From Nemertoderma westbladi (Eukaryota; Xenacoelomorpha; Nemertodermatida; Nemertodermatidae), in NCBI GenBank assembly GCA_032718475.1, contig JAUCBJ010001144.1, positions 1 to 36,764 of the forward strand: 36,764 bases of DNA, written 5' to 3'. Below, piece by piece: positions 1 through 9,700 of this stretch (positions within the stretch are counted from its first letter, which is position 1; each line of letters opens with the position of its first letter). A program made the position numbers and the translations under genes. Under the pieces are notes generated by a model. It was not told the DNA's origin. It saw nothing but the letters and a program-made list of their open reading frames with translations, and made no database searches.

Positions 1-59
1 TATTTAATGAAATGTAATTTTCAAAAAACGTCTCAAAAAAAGTGCCAAAAGTAGGGTTA

Positions 60-256
60 AAAAATGGTGCTATAACTCGAAAACTACCCAATATTTTTGA
101 AAACGGTTTTCACTACTAGGAAGACAATCGATTTTTAGGAAAAGTCATAAAATTTCAGATTCCCAACTGGGTTTGTTTCAGAATTATAATAAAAAAACCA
201 CGGAGGGGGTCATACGGACCCCCCCCCCCCTCCCCGGGTTTAATAGGGTTAAGCAG
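60..256 (-). repeat. Dispersed poly-G repeat, copy 1
   Basis: Read on the minus strand, this begins with TTAACCCTATTA, runs into a G-tract (a 12-C run at 219-230 on plus, then TCCCC), and ends with a segment containing GAAAACCGTTTTC and TAGTTTTCGAG. The same end motifs recur at 2880-3037, and the TTAACCCTATTA plus G-tract start recurs at 6112-6156. A short match (AAAACGGTTTTCACTACTA) also lies near 26937. I infer a dispersed non-coding repeat of roughly 200 bp. Its class is unknown and its borders are approximate. Confidence 0.5.
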
Positions 257-339
257 AAATGAAAGCCATGGGGATATCGATTTAACACCACATGGAGAAG
301 ATGGTTCGCTTGCGGCATGAGAGCTCTGTCGCAGGAGGC

Positions 340-783
340 AACGCGGCGAGAAGTTGCCCCGTTGGGCCGTCACTGTGTCCGTGTAAAGCCTCTTCTTCTG
401 GTCTTCGGCCAACTCGAGGACAGACATTGGAGTGCGACCAGCATATGGCCCGGCGCCAAGGTTTACAACCCGAATATCAACCAACGCCTGGGTCTTCAGG
501 TTTTGCGCACCCGGAATCCCCACGTCACACCAAGACCTGCTGCTTCGTCTACTCCCTGCTGTTCGCGGACCACCGTCTTGAGGGTGATGTTCCGGGGCCC
601 GAATGCGCGGCGCCGCGAGATCACTGACCACATCCCAGAGCTCAGTCTTTGGATTACGAGGCCACCTTTTTTACAATTTAAACTGTGGTTTAAATCGAAG
701 GCGGCCCCGCACCCGTCGCACCGACTCGGCACCGCCACCATGGGGCGGCCGTACCGGATCGCCTGCACATCCCGGAACTCCAT
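340..783 (-). pseudogene. LINE C-terminal domain fragment A (zinc-ligand part), frameshifted
   Basis: Two minus-strand frames together give the distal part of the reverse-transcriptase polyprotein of a non-LTR retrotransposon family common in aquatic invertebrates. The first frame (783 down to about 640) has the family's Cys/His signature, [20 protein letters not shown], followed by LVIQR. The second frame (about 520 to 345) carries the following segment (TQALVDIRVV, then AEDQKKRLY and FSP). The switch between frames shows a frameshift. No RT core is present. The segment is clearly GC-rich against an AT-rich surround, which suggests insertion of an element with different base composition. A neighbouring fragment at 1330-1623 corresponds to the part of the protein that should follow, but lies upstream of it on this strand, so this is not one intact element. 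Confidence 0.75.
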
Positions 784-859
784 TAACCTGCAGAACAGTG
801 TAATACGTTAACTCATGACTATTCTTTTGATCTCTAAAAACAATAGTTGGCAATATCAT

Positions 860-1320
860 TAGTTGTATTCAGTAGCTCTATATTCCGAGTTGTGGTCATT
901 TAAGGTGACGGATCTTGATGGTGACTTTCAAAATTTTTGAGGATCTTGTATTTTTGGTGTTAGCTGCACCCCAGAAAAGCACCATTTCTAGTCACTTTCA
1001 CAAAATTTAAAGATTTCCATTGCATTAAGCATATTCGAAAACCCCTGTAATATAGAAATTACGTGAAATTATAATGTTGGCATTGTTTTATCAGCACCTA
1101 TGCTTAATTTAGACTTTTGGCTGTTCAGTGTTTAGCAATATGTGTTAGATAAGTTATACATTCAATTTCATCTCCATTTAATGGAGAATTAAGATTTAAT
1201 TTATCTTCATTTAATAATTATTATCTCTTCAAACATAAATTATTATTAATTTAAATTTCCACCACCACCAAAATTTAATTTAGTAAGATTTTTACATCCC
1301 TCCACCAAACACTAGTCTAA
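860..1320. other. AT-rich stretch, nothing recognised
   Basis: AT-rich unique-looking sequence with no convincing frame, splice pair or repeat. A short run of CCACCACCACC near 1260 is the only simple repeat seen. Confidence 0.6.
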
Positions 1321-1329
1321 AACTTGGAT

Positions 1330-1623
1330 TCAGTACTGGTCTTGGAGGTCAAACCCCCGCAGACCGGCACCGTCCCCAAACCCGAGCGCCCTCCATGGCT
1401 GCCTACCGCCACGCAGGCACAGGGAGTTAGAGCGCAGCAGCGCAAACAGTAGGTACCTCCGCACTCCGCCCAGCACACAGACGAGGCCTTGCTCACGCAT
1501 CCCATGCTGCCAGGCCACCAGGGTCGCCGCGATGTGGTGGATTAGGATATCGGCCTCCTTGCACCACACCCCGTCGGTGGTTCCGACTAGGGGGGTGAAG
1601 GAGATCCGACGATCCTCCCACAC
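1330..1623 (-). pseudogene. LINE C-terminal domain fragment B
   Basis: The open minus frame of 97 residues matches, by recognition of the family pattern, the extreme C-terminus of the same LINE protein class as fragment A: an SFTPLV-type segment, then FALLRSNSLCLRGGR followed by WRALGFGDGAG. In the intact protein this segment follows the FSP-type end of fragment A. Here it lies on the 5' side of fragment A on the same strand, so the two are either separate insertions or a rearranged element. It is GC-rich like fragment A, and no RT catalytic region is nearby. Confidence 0.65.
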
Positions 1624-1859
1624 TGCGGCATAGTGTACCTTTATTTAATTTAATAAATTATAATTATTAATAGTTTATTGACTTTAATAATTAATAATGT
1701 TACTATTTGGAGGGCCGAGAGTATGAGATGTCTGAGAGGGCCTTATAAGATACCGCCGGGCTACATATTTTACTGCTCTCAGTTCATCAAAACTCTGTTG
1801 ACGTAATTTGAATGTAAACAACACATTCATGATCGCAGTATATGGAAAAAGTTCTTCAA

Positions 1860-2660
1860 TTAATCGAAAACAGCATCATTAAGCCATTGCCATCTATCAT
1901 CATCTTGTCCTGGGCTGCATTATAATAGTTTTCTTTACCAAGACATTTAAGTTCAGCTTCACCCGACATAGGCATATGCAACCATGGCATGTTGTCTCTC
2001 ATAATGTTTTTGAGATAATCTCTGATTTCATTAGGATTTCTAGGTGCAAAAGATCGCGATCAGGATACAACTCCATCATAACTTCAGTGATGGCACTAGA
2101 AATAGACTGTTGGTCAAAAATACCTTTCTAAGCACTGCTGGTAGGGACATTATCAGTATCCTCTACAACGACCCTCTCAGAACTATTACCTTCCATTGTT
2201 TGTGTCTGCATACAAACTTTGTTGCAGAATTTTCGCACAAATTTATGGGTAAGAATTTTGCTGCAATATTTGCAAGTTCTCTTTGGTGTATCAGGCAAGA
2301 TTTTTATTGATTTATCACTCAGAGAAACATTACTGTTCTCTGATAAACTTTCTCTTTCAAGCCGGCGTTTATGCTTCATGCAATTTCTACAATACTTTAA
2401 ATTTACTTTATTTATCAGTGTTTTATTGCATTATACATACTAACAATATTTCTTATTTTGAATATTCAAACAGGGTCTACACTTTTGTACTTCCTTTTCC
2501 AACATGGTTGGAACAGCCTACAGTACCACAGGTAGCCCATGTAGAACGTTTGCTTTGTGGCACCCTCACAATAGTAGGCTCTTCTAACACAGGTTCATTA
2601 TCATCAGTTGAACTACTGCACTTCTTAGCAACAAACTTTTTCTTTTTCTAACTTTCACTT
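1860..2660 (-). pseudogene. Decayed Cys-rich protein remnant, unrecognised
   Basis: Several short minus-strand frames read as protein but are broken by stops and shifts. From 5' to 3' they are: a Lys/Ser/acidic frame near 2650-2490 whose alternative frame has a CRPC pair; a frame from about 2410 to 2128 with paired cysteines (YCRNCMKHKRRL, then CKYC and later FCNKVC); and frames at about 2115-2045 and 2045-1860 that join with a one-base shift (PDRD, then RNPNEIRDYLKNIM and MPWLHMPM). A plausible acceptor AG precedes the YCRNC exon. The CxxC pairs suggest zinc binding, perhaps a transposase-linked finger, but I do not recognise the family. Treat it as a decayed gene or element. Confidence 0.35.
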
Positions 2661-2879
2661 ATTCGAGTCCCGTCTTCATTCCGGAGACTTGAAGTTGTCT
2701 TATAAACTGACAAGTAGGTCCAATAATTATAAAAAAATACCTTCTCAACTAAAATTTTGTGCTCTTTCTCGTGGAGACATCCAATTGGCACCACTGAGCA
2801 CAGAAATTTGCAGAAATTGAATGCAAACCCAAACTTCATCGCCTTTACCGATATCGCGATATATCGGAGCCAGTATCTT

Positions 2880-3037
2880 CTATCCATGATATCTCGAAAA
2901 CTAAGCAAGATATGGGAAAACGGTTTCCATATTTGGATTCAGCAAGAAATTCTGCATCAGATAGGATATGTTTCAAAAATTCGTATTTTTGGTCAGAAAA
3001 TGCGCTACCCCCCCCCCCCCCCCCCCCCCACCCCCCC
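2880..3037 (-). repeat. Dispersed poly-G repeat, copy 2
   Basis: On plus, a 22-C run (3008-3029), one A and seven C's follow a segment with ATATCTCGAAAACTA and GGGAAAACGGTTTCC. These two motifs and their spacing to the homopolymer match copy 1 near the window start. The homopolymer directly abuts the broken reverse-transcriptase frame of the LINE at 3050-5054, so this repeat marks the LINE's 3' breakpoint. Confidence 0.5.
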
Positions 3038-3049
3038 TTAAGAGAATAT

Positions 3050-5054
3050 TGTGTTGTAAAGTATCGAAGGCTTTCTTAAGATCTATTGATATCAAACAGG
3101 CAGATTCTTGTAATTCTAGAATATTTTGTAATTTTTCGGTTACAGTCAGTATGGCATCTGTTGTTGTAGATTGTTTTCGAAATCCGTATTGGTATTGTGA
3201 GAGTATGGAATACTTGTCTAGATATGAGATTAGTTGGGAGTTGATTACGCGTTCAAAGAGTTTACTGAATACAGGTAATATTGATATGGGCCTGTAATTA
3301 TTTTTGTCAGTAGGGACGCCGGATTTAAAAACTGGGGTAATTTTAGCAGATTTAAGAGTGGATGGGAATGAACCGGTTTTAATAGAGAGATTTATCAGAT
3401 ATGTCAAATGTGGTGCAATATCGTACGCTGCTAATTTAACTAGAGTGATGGGGAAGCTGTCGTTAGTTGAACTTGAGTTATTGAGATCTAGTATGTTGTA
3501 AATAGTTTCAGTGTTAGAGGTTTCAACAAGTGAGAAGGAGTTTGGTTTTTTGTGGTTTATATAACGTATTGGGTTTCTGTTTGTTGTGGGTATCTCTTGT
3601 GCCAGTCGAGTTCCTATAGTAGCAAAGTGGTTGTTAAAAACACTGCAGATTTCCTCGGGGTTAGTAATTTCTTTATTATTTCCATTCTTATCAGTAATAA
3701 TTAGTTTTTTTGGTGAAGTTTTCGGTTTTGACCTGTTTAAAGCTGAATTTATTGTATTCCATGTTTTTCTCATATTATTTTTGTTTTTGTCGAATTCTTT
3801 TGCATAATATAATTTTTCCGCAGATTTTAGAGTTTTCGAAAATTTGTTACGGTATTTTTTATATTCCTTTAATTTTTCTTCTGTCGTATTTTTTGAGAGA
3901 GCGGCGTACATTTTATTTTTAGTTATTGACGATTTAATCAGTCCTATGGTCATCCATGGTTTTTTTGGTATTTCATTTTTTTCTAATTGTTTTTTTGGTA
4001 GGTGTTTACTCGTTATTTTTTCAAAATTTTTGTAAAATTCTTCAAATTTATTTTCAGTCATAATATTATCATTTTTATATGTCCACAAGCTGGTTTCTCG
4101 CAAATCGTTTAGATAGTTTTCTTTGTTAAATTTAGAATAGTCGTAAGTGTAACGTGTTTCAGGTGGGTTAAAAAAACATGAGTAATTTTGAATTGTAATA
4201 AATGTACCTAAGTGGTCAGTTGTACCTACTTCTGCAAGGAAAACACCGGGAGTTATTATTTTATCTCGTATATTTGTTGAAATGTGATCAAGTAGAGTTT
4301 TGGAATGGGGGGTTATTCTAGTTGGGACTTTAATTAGTTGTTCGAAGGAGTATGATTCTAAAACTTGTAGGTATTTAATAGCGTTGTTTGATTTTTTTAA
4401 AAGGTCTAAATTGAAATCGCCGGTTAAAATAACGTCAAGATTTTGAGTTGATAAATTATAAAGTAAATTGTTGACATTTTCTAGAAAATTATTTAGATCG
4501 CAGGAATCAGGGCGATAAATGTTGCCTATTAATATTGGTTTTAGATTTTTAGATTTTTTTGTTCTAGAAATACTAACCCAAGAAGATTCGCAGTGTTCAA
4601 TTGTAATATCTGTACGGTGTGTGTAGTCTAGTCCGTTTTTTAGGTATATGGCTGTCCCGCCCCTCTGACGTTTTCCGTATTGTCTGTTGTTAGTAATTGG
4701 TAGTGAGTATCCGTGTATACGTAGAGGAGTGAGATCAGTGTCGTCAGTTATAAATGTTTCGGTAAAAGAAAGTACGTCAAATTGCTTGTCAATGAGGTTT
4801 AGGTAGTCGTTGGTGGCACTAAAATTTTTATTAAGACTTCTACAATTTAGGTTATATATTGATATGGAGTTATCGTGTGGTAGATTATTAAATTTTGATT
4901 CTGAAAAATATTTTCCGTCTGTGTTATTGGAGTCTAAATTTTGGTCAGGGTCTATATTTTTGAATGTACTGTCGTATTCGTCGAAGTTATAGGGTAAGTC
5001 AAAGTTGTCATCATCTTTAACATAAAAAATATCGGTGTCACTAATATATCGGTG
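3050..5054 (-). pseudogene. LINE (CR1/Jockey-type): intact endonuclease, half a reverse transcriptase
   Basis: A single minus frame is open from just after a TGA at 5057-5055 to the poly-C tract, about 668 codons. Its first third is an apurinic-type endonuclease: NLNCRSLN near 4860, FTETFI near 4775, RGGTAIYL near 4650, IGNIYRP near 4530, TGDFNLD near 4415, LLDHI near 4285 and TTDH near 4215. A Lys-rich linker follows. Then comes the N-terminal half of the reverse transcriptase: ITPVFKSG, NNYRPISILPVFSKLFE, YGFRK and the first catalytic box SIDLKKAFDTL near 3107-3075. The frame then runs into poly-Gly coded by the G-tract. The later boxes (PQGS and YADD types) are absent, so it cannot encode active RT. 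Loss of the 3' half is unusual, since LINEs normally lose 5' ends. No ORF1 was found upstream. Confidence 0.9.
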
Positions 5055-5268
5055 TCATAATATTCCGGCCTCATGTCCCTCTTCTTCACTAGGCCCATAC
5101 ATTGTATATGCATTCAGACACTGTAAAATAAATTAAAAACAATTGTTGCGCACGGGTCGGGTATGTTATAAATATAAAATGGACCTATCTACCTTGAAAC
5201 TGTATTGCTGAAATGAGCTGATCTGTATACTTACTTACCTCATAAATATTGCAGTTTCAGAAATATAA

Positions 5269-5835
5269 TTATTTCACATTGAGTAACAATAATTCGCAAT
5301 TCGAATCGTATAGAAAATCGGTAGGGCCTATAACTTTCGGATCGAAAACATACACACACCTGCACTTCTGGCCGTTCTCATAGCCGTCACAATCACACCA
5401 GTTCCTATTTATCAGAAGTAAATCTGGTATCGAATCGTACTGTATCAAACAACAGGGGCAGATATCCGTTGATGAAACCCGTATATTGGCCTGCAATAAC
5501 GATACAAATTGTTAAATACAATTATTATAAAACAAATGTATTTGATACCGAAATTTACACAATGCTGTGGCAATAACTTCAAGGTTATGGCACAAACAAT
5601 GTATATTATTATTCATAATTTTAAAACCAGCAATAGTTTCATGCTTTTAAAATTTTTGAATAAAACTTATTATGTGGTAAAAATGTCTTACTTCTCTTTG
5701 GGGAACTTTCTTCGGAGAAAACATTAGTATCGGTGGTGGAGGTCTGGAGCGCGGAGTGGACGTGGGTGTTGGTGTTACATGAGGTGTGCTGCTCGTAACA
5801 ATGGGGGTAGTTGTTGGACTCTCCACGGCATAGTG
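5269..5835 (-). CDS. Two-exon hypothetical protein, Pro/Thr-rich then Cys-rich
   Basis: A GT-AG intron is visible on the minus strand. Exon A ends at 5692 with CAAAGAGAA, followed by donor GTAAG (5691-5687). Exon B starts at 5490 after the acceptor TTATTGCAG, giving an intron of about 201 nt, and the phase-0 junction keeps one frame open. Exon A is rich in Pro, Thr and Ser. Exon B has closely spaced cysteines (CPCC, then WCDCDGYENGQKCRC) and ends at a TAA at 5269. The 5' end is not visible: upstream the sequence runs into a C-tract at 5899-5916. I do not recognise the family. The Cys cluster suggests metal binding or a disulfide knot. It could be the surviving 3' part of a gene. Confidence 0.4.
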
Positions 5836-5898
5836 TAAGATATTAAATATAACGACATATTAATTTAATACCTCTGTATACCTTCCGCAACACACTGA

Positions 5899-6037
5899 CC
5901 CCCCCCCCCCCCCCCCGCCCTCCTGCCCTGGCGTGAGTAAATTATATTAATGTTATAGATAACATTAATAATAATAATAATAATATATATAATATAAATA
6001 TAATATATATTTATATTTATAATATTTATTTATATTT
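5899..6037. repeat. C-tract followed by (TAA)n/(TA)n simple repeat
   Basis: An 18-C run lies at 5899-5916, then a C-rich spacer. From about 5966 to 6037 the sequence is almost pure A/T, with (AAT)n grading into TATA-type repeats. No coding content. Confidence 0.8.
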
Positions 6038-6111
6038 ATGCGCCGTTCTGGGCATCTTTCAAGGCACTTAAAAATGTACCTAATCAAAACTACATTAAAT
6101 ATAAGACATGT

Positions 6112-6180
6112 TAACCCTATTACAATTGGGTGGGAGGGGGGGGGGGGGGGGGGGGGCAGAATCGGCCCCTTCCTAGTTTT
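6112..6180 (+). repeat. Dispersed poly-G repeat, copy 3 (partial)
   Basis: TTAACCCTATTA is followed within 20 nt by a 21-G run (6136-6156), then a C-rich stretch (CGGCCCCTTCC) and a T-run. This is the same order as copy 1 in its own orientation. The 3' flank beyond the T-run was not matched. Confidence 0.45.
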
Positions 6181-6310
6181 TAATTGCAATCCTGCAATCC
6201 AATTAGGCCTGGTTGCTACGGCCTGGCCGTACTAGTCTATATTGATTCCAATTCAATATTTCTTAGAAGTACGTGCAGCCCCACTGGATGGCCTCTATGG
6301 TCGTTGATGG

Positions 6311-6847
6311 CTATTGGATGTTTGAAAAGCTGGGAGCCAAGTTTTTACCGCTCTGGTTCTGGATTGGTTCGGATGTGGCTGGGTTAGGAAGTTCTGGTTC
6401 GGGTGTGGCTGGTCTAGGTGGTTCGGGTGTGGCTGGGTTATGGGGTTCTGGGTCAGGTGTGGCTGGGCTAGAAGGTATGGTTGCCCGTATCACAACATTG
6501 GGAAAATCTGGCCCTGCTTCTTGGTACGGACAACAACAGTTGATCAATTTATTTACACAGTTTGTTTTGAGTTTGCAATCAACTAATTTAATATTAATGG
6601 AGAATAGCGCTATGTCATTGCGTCTTACTGATGCTATTGAACGTTTAATGTCACAAGGGAATGATGATATTCTACCCACGGCTGAAAAAACACTATTATC
6701 CACACGGTCAAATAAATCCGAACAATTGTAAACCATTCCATTGCAAAAGTATGGCATCTCCTTGGAAACTGTGTGAAACCATAGACAGAATCCAGACGCG
6801 GAATCAAGAGGAAAATTTTTCTTATGGGTTTTGGAACTTGTTTTCAC
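6311..6847 (-). CDS. Hypothetical protein with PATPEP repeats
   Basis: An open minus frame of 178 residues. The N-terminal two thirds contain scattered cysteines (FCNGMVYNCSD, CVNKLINCCCPY). The C-terminal third is a short repeat of the form PATPEP or PATPDPEP, in four imperfect copies before the stop. The DNA of the tail is an imperfect 15-30 bp tandem repeat, which can keep a frame open by chance. The mix of Cys-rich and Pro-rich segments resembles the two-exon protein at 5269-5835 on the same strand, so both could be exons of one gene, but I could not find splice sites that join them. Family not recognised. Confidence 0.3.
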   Translation of the reverse strand: MKTSSKTHKKNFPLDSASGFCLWFHTVSKEMPYFCNGMVYNCSDLFDRVDNSVFSAVGRISSFPCDIKRSIASVRRNDIALFSINIKLVDCKLKTNCVNKLINCCCPYQEAGPDFPNVVIRATIPSSPATPDPEPHNPATPEPPRPATPEPELPNPATSEPIQNQSGKNLAPSFSNIQ

Positions 6848-6899
6848 CAGTGCAGAATTGTCTGCTAATGTATTGATTTGGTATTGATTAGGCCAACTG

Positions 6900-7180
6900 T
6901 CTGAGGCCTTTCAGCCTGAGGCGCTTTGGGGCGTTTTACCGCTTTACCGTACCGGTCAGCCGGTACTGCTGTATGCTGTAGGTCTATCGAACCAGACTGC
7001 CAGACAGCCGGTACCTCAGTTCATTGTAGTGTCGAGTAGACCTACACTTCTTCTTACTTCTTCTTGTTCTTGGTACGGCTAGCGGTACCAGTACTCTGGT
7101 ACTGGCTACTGATATACTACCGGCAGACCACAGTACCTAGCCAGCTGTCTACATGACGCCTGCAGTGTATCATAGATATA
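6900..7180. repeat. Cryptically simple GTACC/CAGTA-rich region
   Basis: Dense, irregular recurrence of GGTACC, CCGGTA, GTACTG and CAGAC words without a fixed period. Related low-complexity segments lie at about 16130-16320 and 36405-36490. Confidence 0.45.
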
Positions 7181-7235
7181 TAGATCTGTATTAAAACCAG
7201 AATATAGTACAGCAATAATAGTGAGGTAATTGGAT

Positions 7236-7391
7236 ATGGCTACCTCTAATAGTAGTACAGTTAGTTCCGAAGTTCCGGGTTCTCAAACTTCTGCAACTGT
7301 TGATGCTTTGGTAATACACGTTGGACTTCCTCCACTTCCACTATCGACGGTTCGCTATCCATCATATCTCGACACCTCTAGTTGCTCATAG
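7236..7391 (+). CDS. Possible short first exon or small protein
   Basis: ATG with a purine at -3 (GATATGGCT) opens a 51-residue frame beginning MATSNSSTVSSEVPG. A potential donor, TTTG followed by GTAATA, falls after about 25 codons, so this could be a Ser/Thr-rich first exon rather than a complete protein. No acceptor partner was identified downstream. Function unknown. Confidence 0.22.
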   Translation: MATSNSSTVSSEVPGSQTSATVDALVIHVGLPPLPLSTVRYPSYLDTSSCS

Positions 7392-7702
7392 CAACAAGGT
7401 ATAACAAGCTACTGCTTGTGACAGAGGCAAGGTATGAGGAGCATGCAACTTCTCTACGAGTGCCTCTTCTCCCTCTTACTTAAAAGCAGATTTACAGTCA
7501 TAATTTCCAAAAAAATTATATGATAATTTACGAGAATTTAAAAAGTTAAAAAGTGTGTGCGCGGACAATTTAAAAATGAAAACTACATGTAATTTTGGAT
7601 CCACAATAGTTTTGGCGGATTCTAACCGATTTTTTTGAACTCAGCGACATCGAAAACCTTTATAGAACATAAATATAGTCAATTACACATGTTTTTTATG
7701 AT

Positions 7703-8023
7703 TTGAAAATTTTAAATCTGGGCTCGGACGTGTCCAAAATGAAAACTGAAAACTGTTTTACCAATATAACTATTTACGGGGCAGCCGGCACAAGAGTTCG
7801 ATATTTATCAAGCCGATACCGAGAGCACGTTAATGCTATCGAAAAATCGGATACAGACCATACTGGTCTTGAAGAACACGTTTTATTGAACGATACATCA
7901 CACTCTTTTAATGAAAACAGTGTTTCTGTTATCAAATTAGTACATGATGTAAAGTTAGTACCAACTTATGAATCGATTTATATTCGAGCAAAAAAGGACA
8001 ATTTCGTCCCTATTAAAACATAA
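7703..8023 (+). pseudogene. Possible GIY-YIG endonuclease remnant
   Basis: A 106-residue frame with the layout of the distal part of GIY-YIG domains carried by some retroelements: a Gly-rich segment, LSSRYREH (Arg and His of the second motif), a spacer with LEEHVLLNDTSHSF, then a hydrophobic segment leading to YESIYI near the C-terminus. The first GIY/YIG strands are not clear, so only a partial or decayed domain is present. Immediately downstream are three copies of a CCCTAACTC motif, suggesting an element end. The assignment rests on pattern recognition only. Confidence 0.35.
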
Positions 8024-8220
8024 GGCCCTAACTCACAAAATCATGTTTTGAGAAAATCGACGATTCTAAGTAATTCGCATACGTGCTTTCAGAAAATCGC
8101 ACTTTCAAAGCCATAGCATTAGCCATTCTCGAGATATTAAGCTTTGCATAACGCCCTAACTCCGCAATTTACACTGTTCGAATGGCAGCCAATATTTTTT
8201 CATAACGCCCTAACTCCCAT
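8024..8220. repeat. Three copies of a CCCTAACTC motif
   Basis: CCCTAACTC occurs near 8026, 8154 and 8206, the last two within ATAACGCCCTAACTC. It is separated by AT-rich sequence with short TTTTGAGAAAATCG/TTTCAGAAAATCG repeats. It follows the stop of the possible GIY-YIG remnant directly and may be its 3' end or a separate small repeat. Confidence 0.5.
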
Positions 8221-8915
8221 CTACCATAGACATTACATAGTATCCACTCCTAACAACCAATCCAATAGTATTATTCATAGGAAAGCCGTTCAAAAACAAC
8301 GAGGGGTATTTAAAGTAGTGTTACGTGCATGGTAATGAGCCTTAAAGATTCTCCCATTCATCAAATTCAATCAGAGCTACTATGTGATTCCTACGCTCAT
8401 TCTGAAATATGCTATAACTGTTGAGACAGTGGGCTAGCCTCGCATCTGACCCATCATCTATTCCAAATGTTAAACATTTTTATTGATTATCCAGTATATA
8501 ATATTGTCATAATGTGCGATTGCCCAATGCAGTATTATTGTAATACAGCACAACATCATACAAATTGTCAGTAGCAATATTTTCGTGTACATTGGATAAT
8601 TCTGTAATTGCAGTATTTACTACTGCTGGTTTCTTGATTATTGGCCATAACCCATAGCATTATTTTGTACCAATATGTAGTATGCAACGATGTAGCTGCA
8701 TTCTTAAATGTAACATCTTAGTTTCTTCATTCCATGCAGACCCCCTTTAATCACAGGAGTTCTGATAATTTACCACTATCACAGTGGCATTTATCATTAT
8801 CACAGCGTCATTTTATTGCTATTGCATATTATATTTCATTGTCATTAAATACTATTATTGCATGTATTGTTTGGAGAATACACTGGAGACGAGATCACAT
8901 CACACTCTTTTCGAT
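8221..8915. other. AT-rich stretch, nothing recognised
   Basis: No coding frame of interest, splice pair or clear repeat was found. The few short frames lack recognisable protein character. Confidence 0.5.
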
Positions 8916-8995
8916 CTGGTGAGTGCCAACCGCAGCATTAATTTACAGACGGTCTCGGTTCAAACCCACTGTGTGTGTGTAAGCTTCCAGGTACT
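8916..8995 (+). repeat. Possible tRNA-derived SINE head (box B)
   Basis: CTCGGTTCAAACCCACTGTG holds a near-consensus RNA polymerase III box B (GGTTCAAACCC) followed by a (GT)n run. A similar box B followed by TGTGTGTGA occurs on the minus strand near 16960. Box A is not convincing here, so this is at most a truncated SINE. Confidence 0.35.
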
Positions 8996-9202
8996 GAAAT
9001 ATTATCCCCCAACTAAGCAACTTATAATCACAATGTACAGCGATATGGCCATATGTGTAATGTGCATGCAACATGTACTTACCCTATACTAGGCCTCATA
9101 TAATGTCCTACCAGTAAGTCACACTTTATAATTCCAATTATTCACCAATTATTCATATAAACACAGCATAAAGGGGTAGTTTACATGTATATGACTATTA
9201 CT

Positions 9203-9700
9203 ACCAGATCTAGTTTACAACTACTACTACTACCAGGTCGAGCGAACTCGGACAGTGGAAATGAGATCCTTCCAGGCTTCCCGATTCTCCATAGTTGTTG
9301 CAATTTCGTTTCTCCCAAATTCAGTATCCCTTTCAAGTTGATCTATATATGTTATGGCTGGTCATCCACGACTATGCTTTCCATGAGTTGGTTGCCAGAA
9401 AAGTAGATCTGGTATGACCTCGTCTTTACTTCGCCAGCAGTGCCCACTGAATCTTAATCTGCATTCACGGAGGGTGGTTGATACAGGTGGTATTGTACCA
9501 TAAAGCTCGGCGTTTGTCATGTGTTGTCTCCAGCTGATGTTTAGGGCTGCCCTTAGTAGTCTTGTTTAGCAACCATCAATTCGTTGTTCAAGTGATTTAG
9601 TCAGTGTCCAGGTCTCACCCCCGTATCAAAATACACTTTCCACTGTGGCTCGAAAGAAGTTGGACCAGATCTGGTGAGTACACCAGATCTAGTTTACAAC
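9203..9700 (-). mobile_element. 5'-truncated LINE insertion with 19-bp target-site duplication
   Basis: ACCAGATCTAGTTTACAAC occurs at 9203-9221 and again at 9682-9700. Between them lies a minus-strand copy, about 445 bp, of the LINE 3' end also found at 22721-23298. It ends in a (TAG)n-type tail at 9222-9234 on its 3' side. It encodes the C-terminal region after the RT core (ETWTLT, LRFSGHCWR, GKRSRGRP in the sister copy) but has stops where the sister copy does not: a TAA at the Tyr of GCYTR and a TGA at the Leu of VFLYG. About 17 bp of extra sequence resembling the target site fills the 5' junction. Homology to the sister copy stops near 9663. Confidence 0.9.

Noticed and set aside
5965-6235. 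Frames with poly-Pro or poly-Gly near 6100-6190
   Set aside because: Produced by the 21-G run and the AT microsatellite. There is no independent coding evidence.
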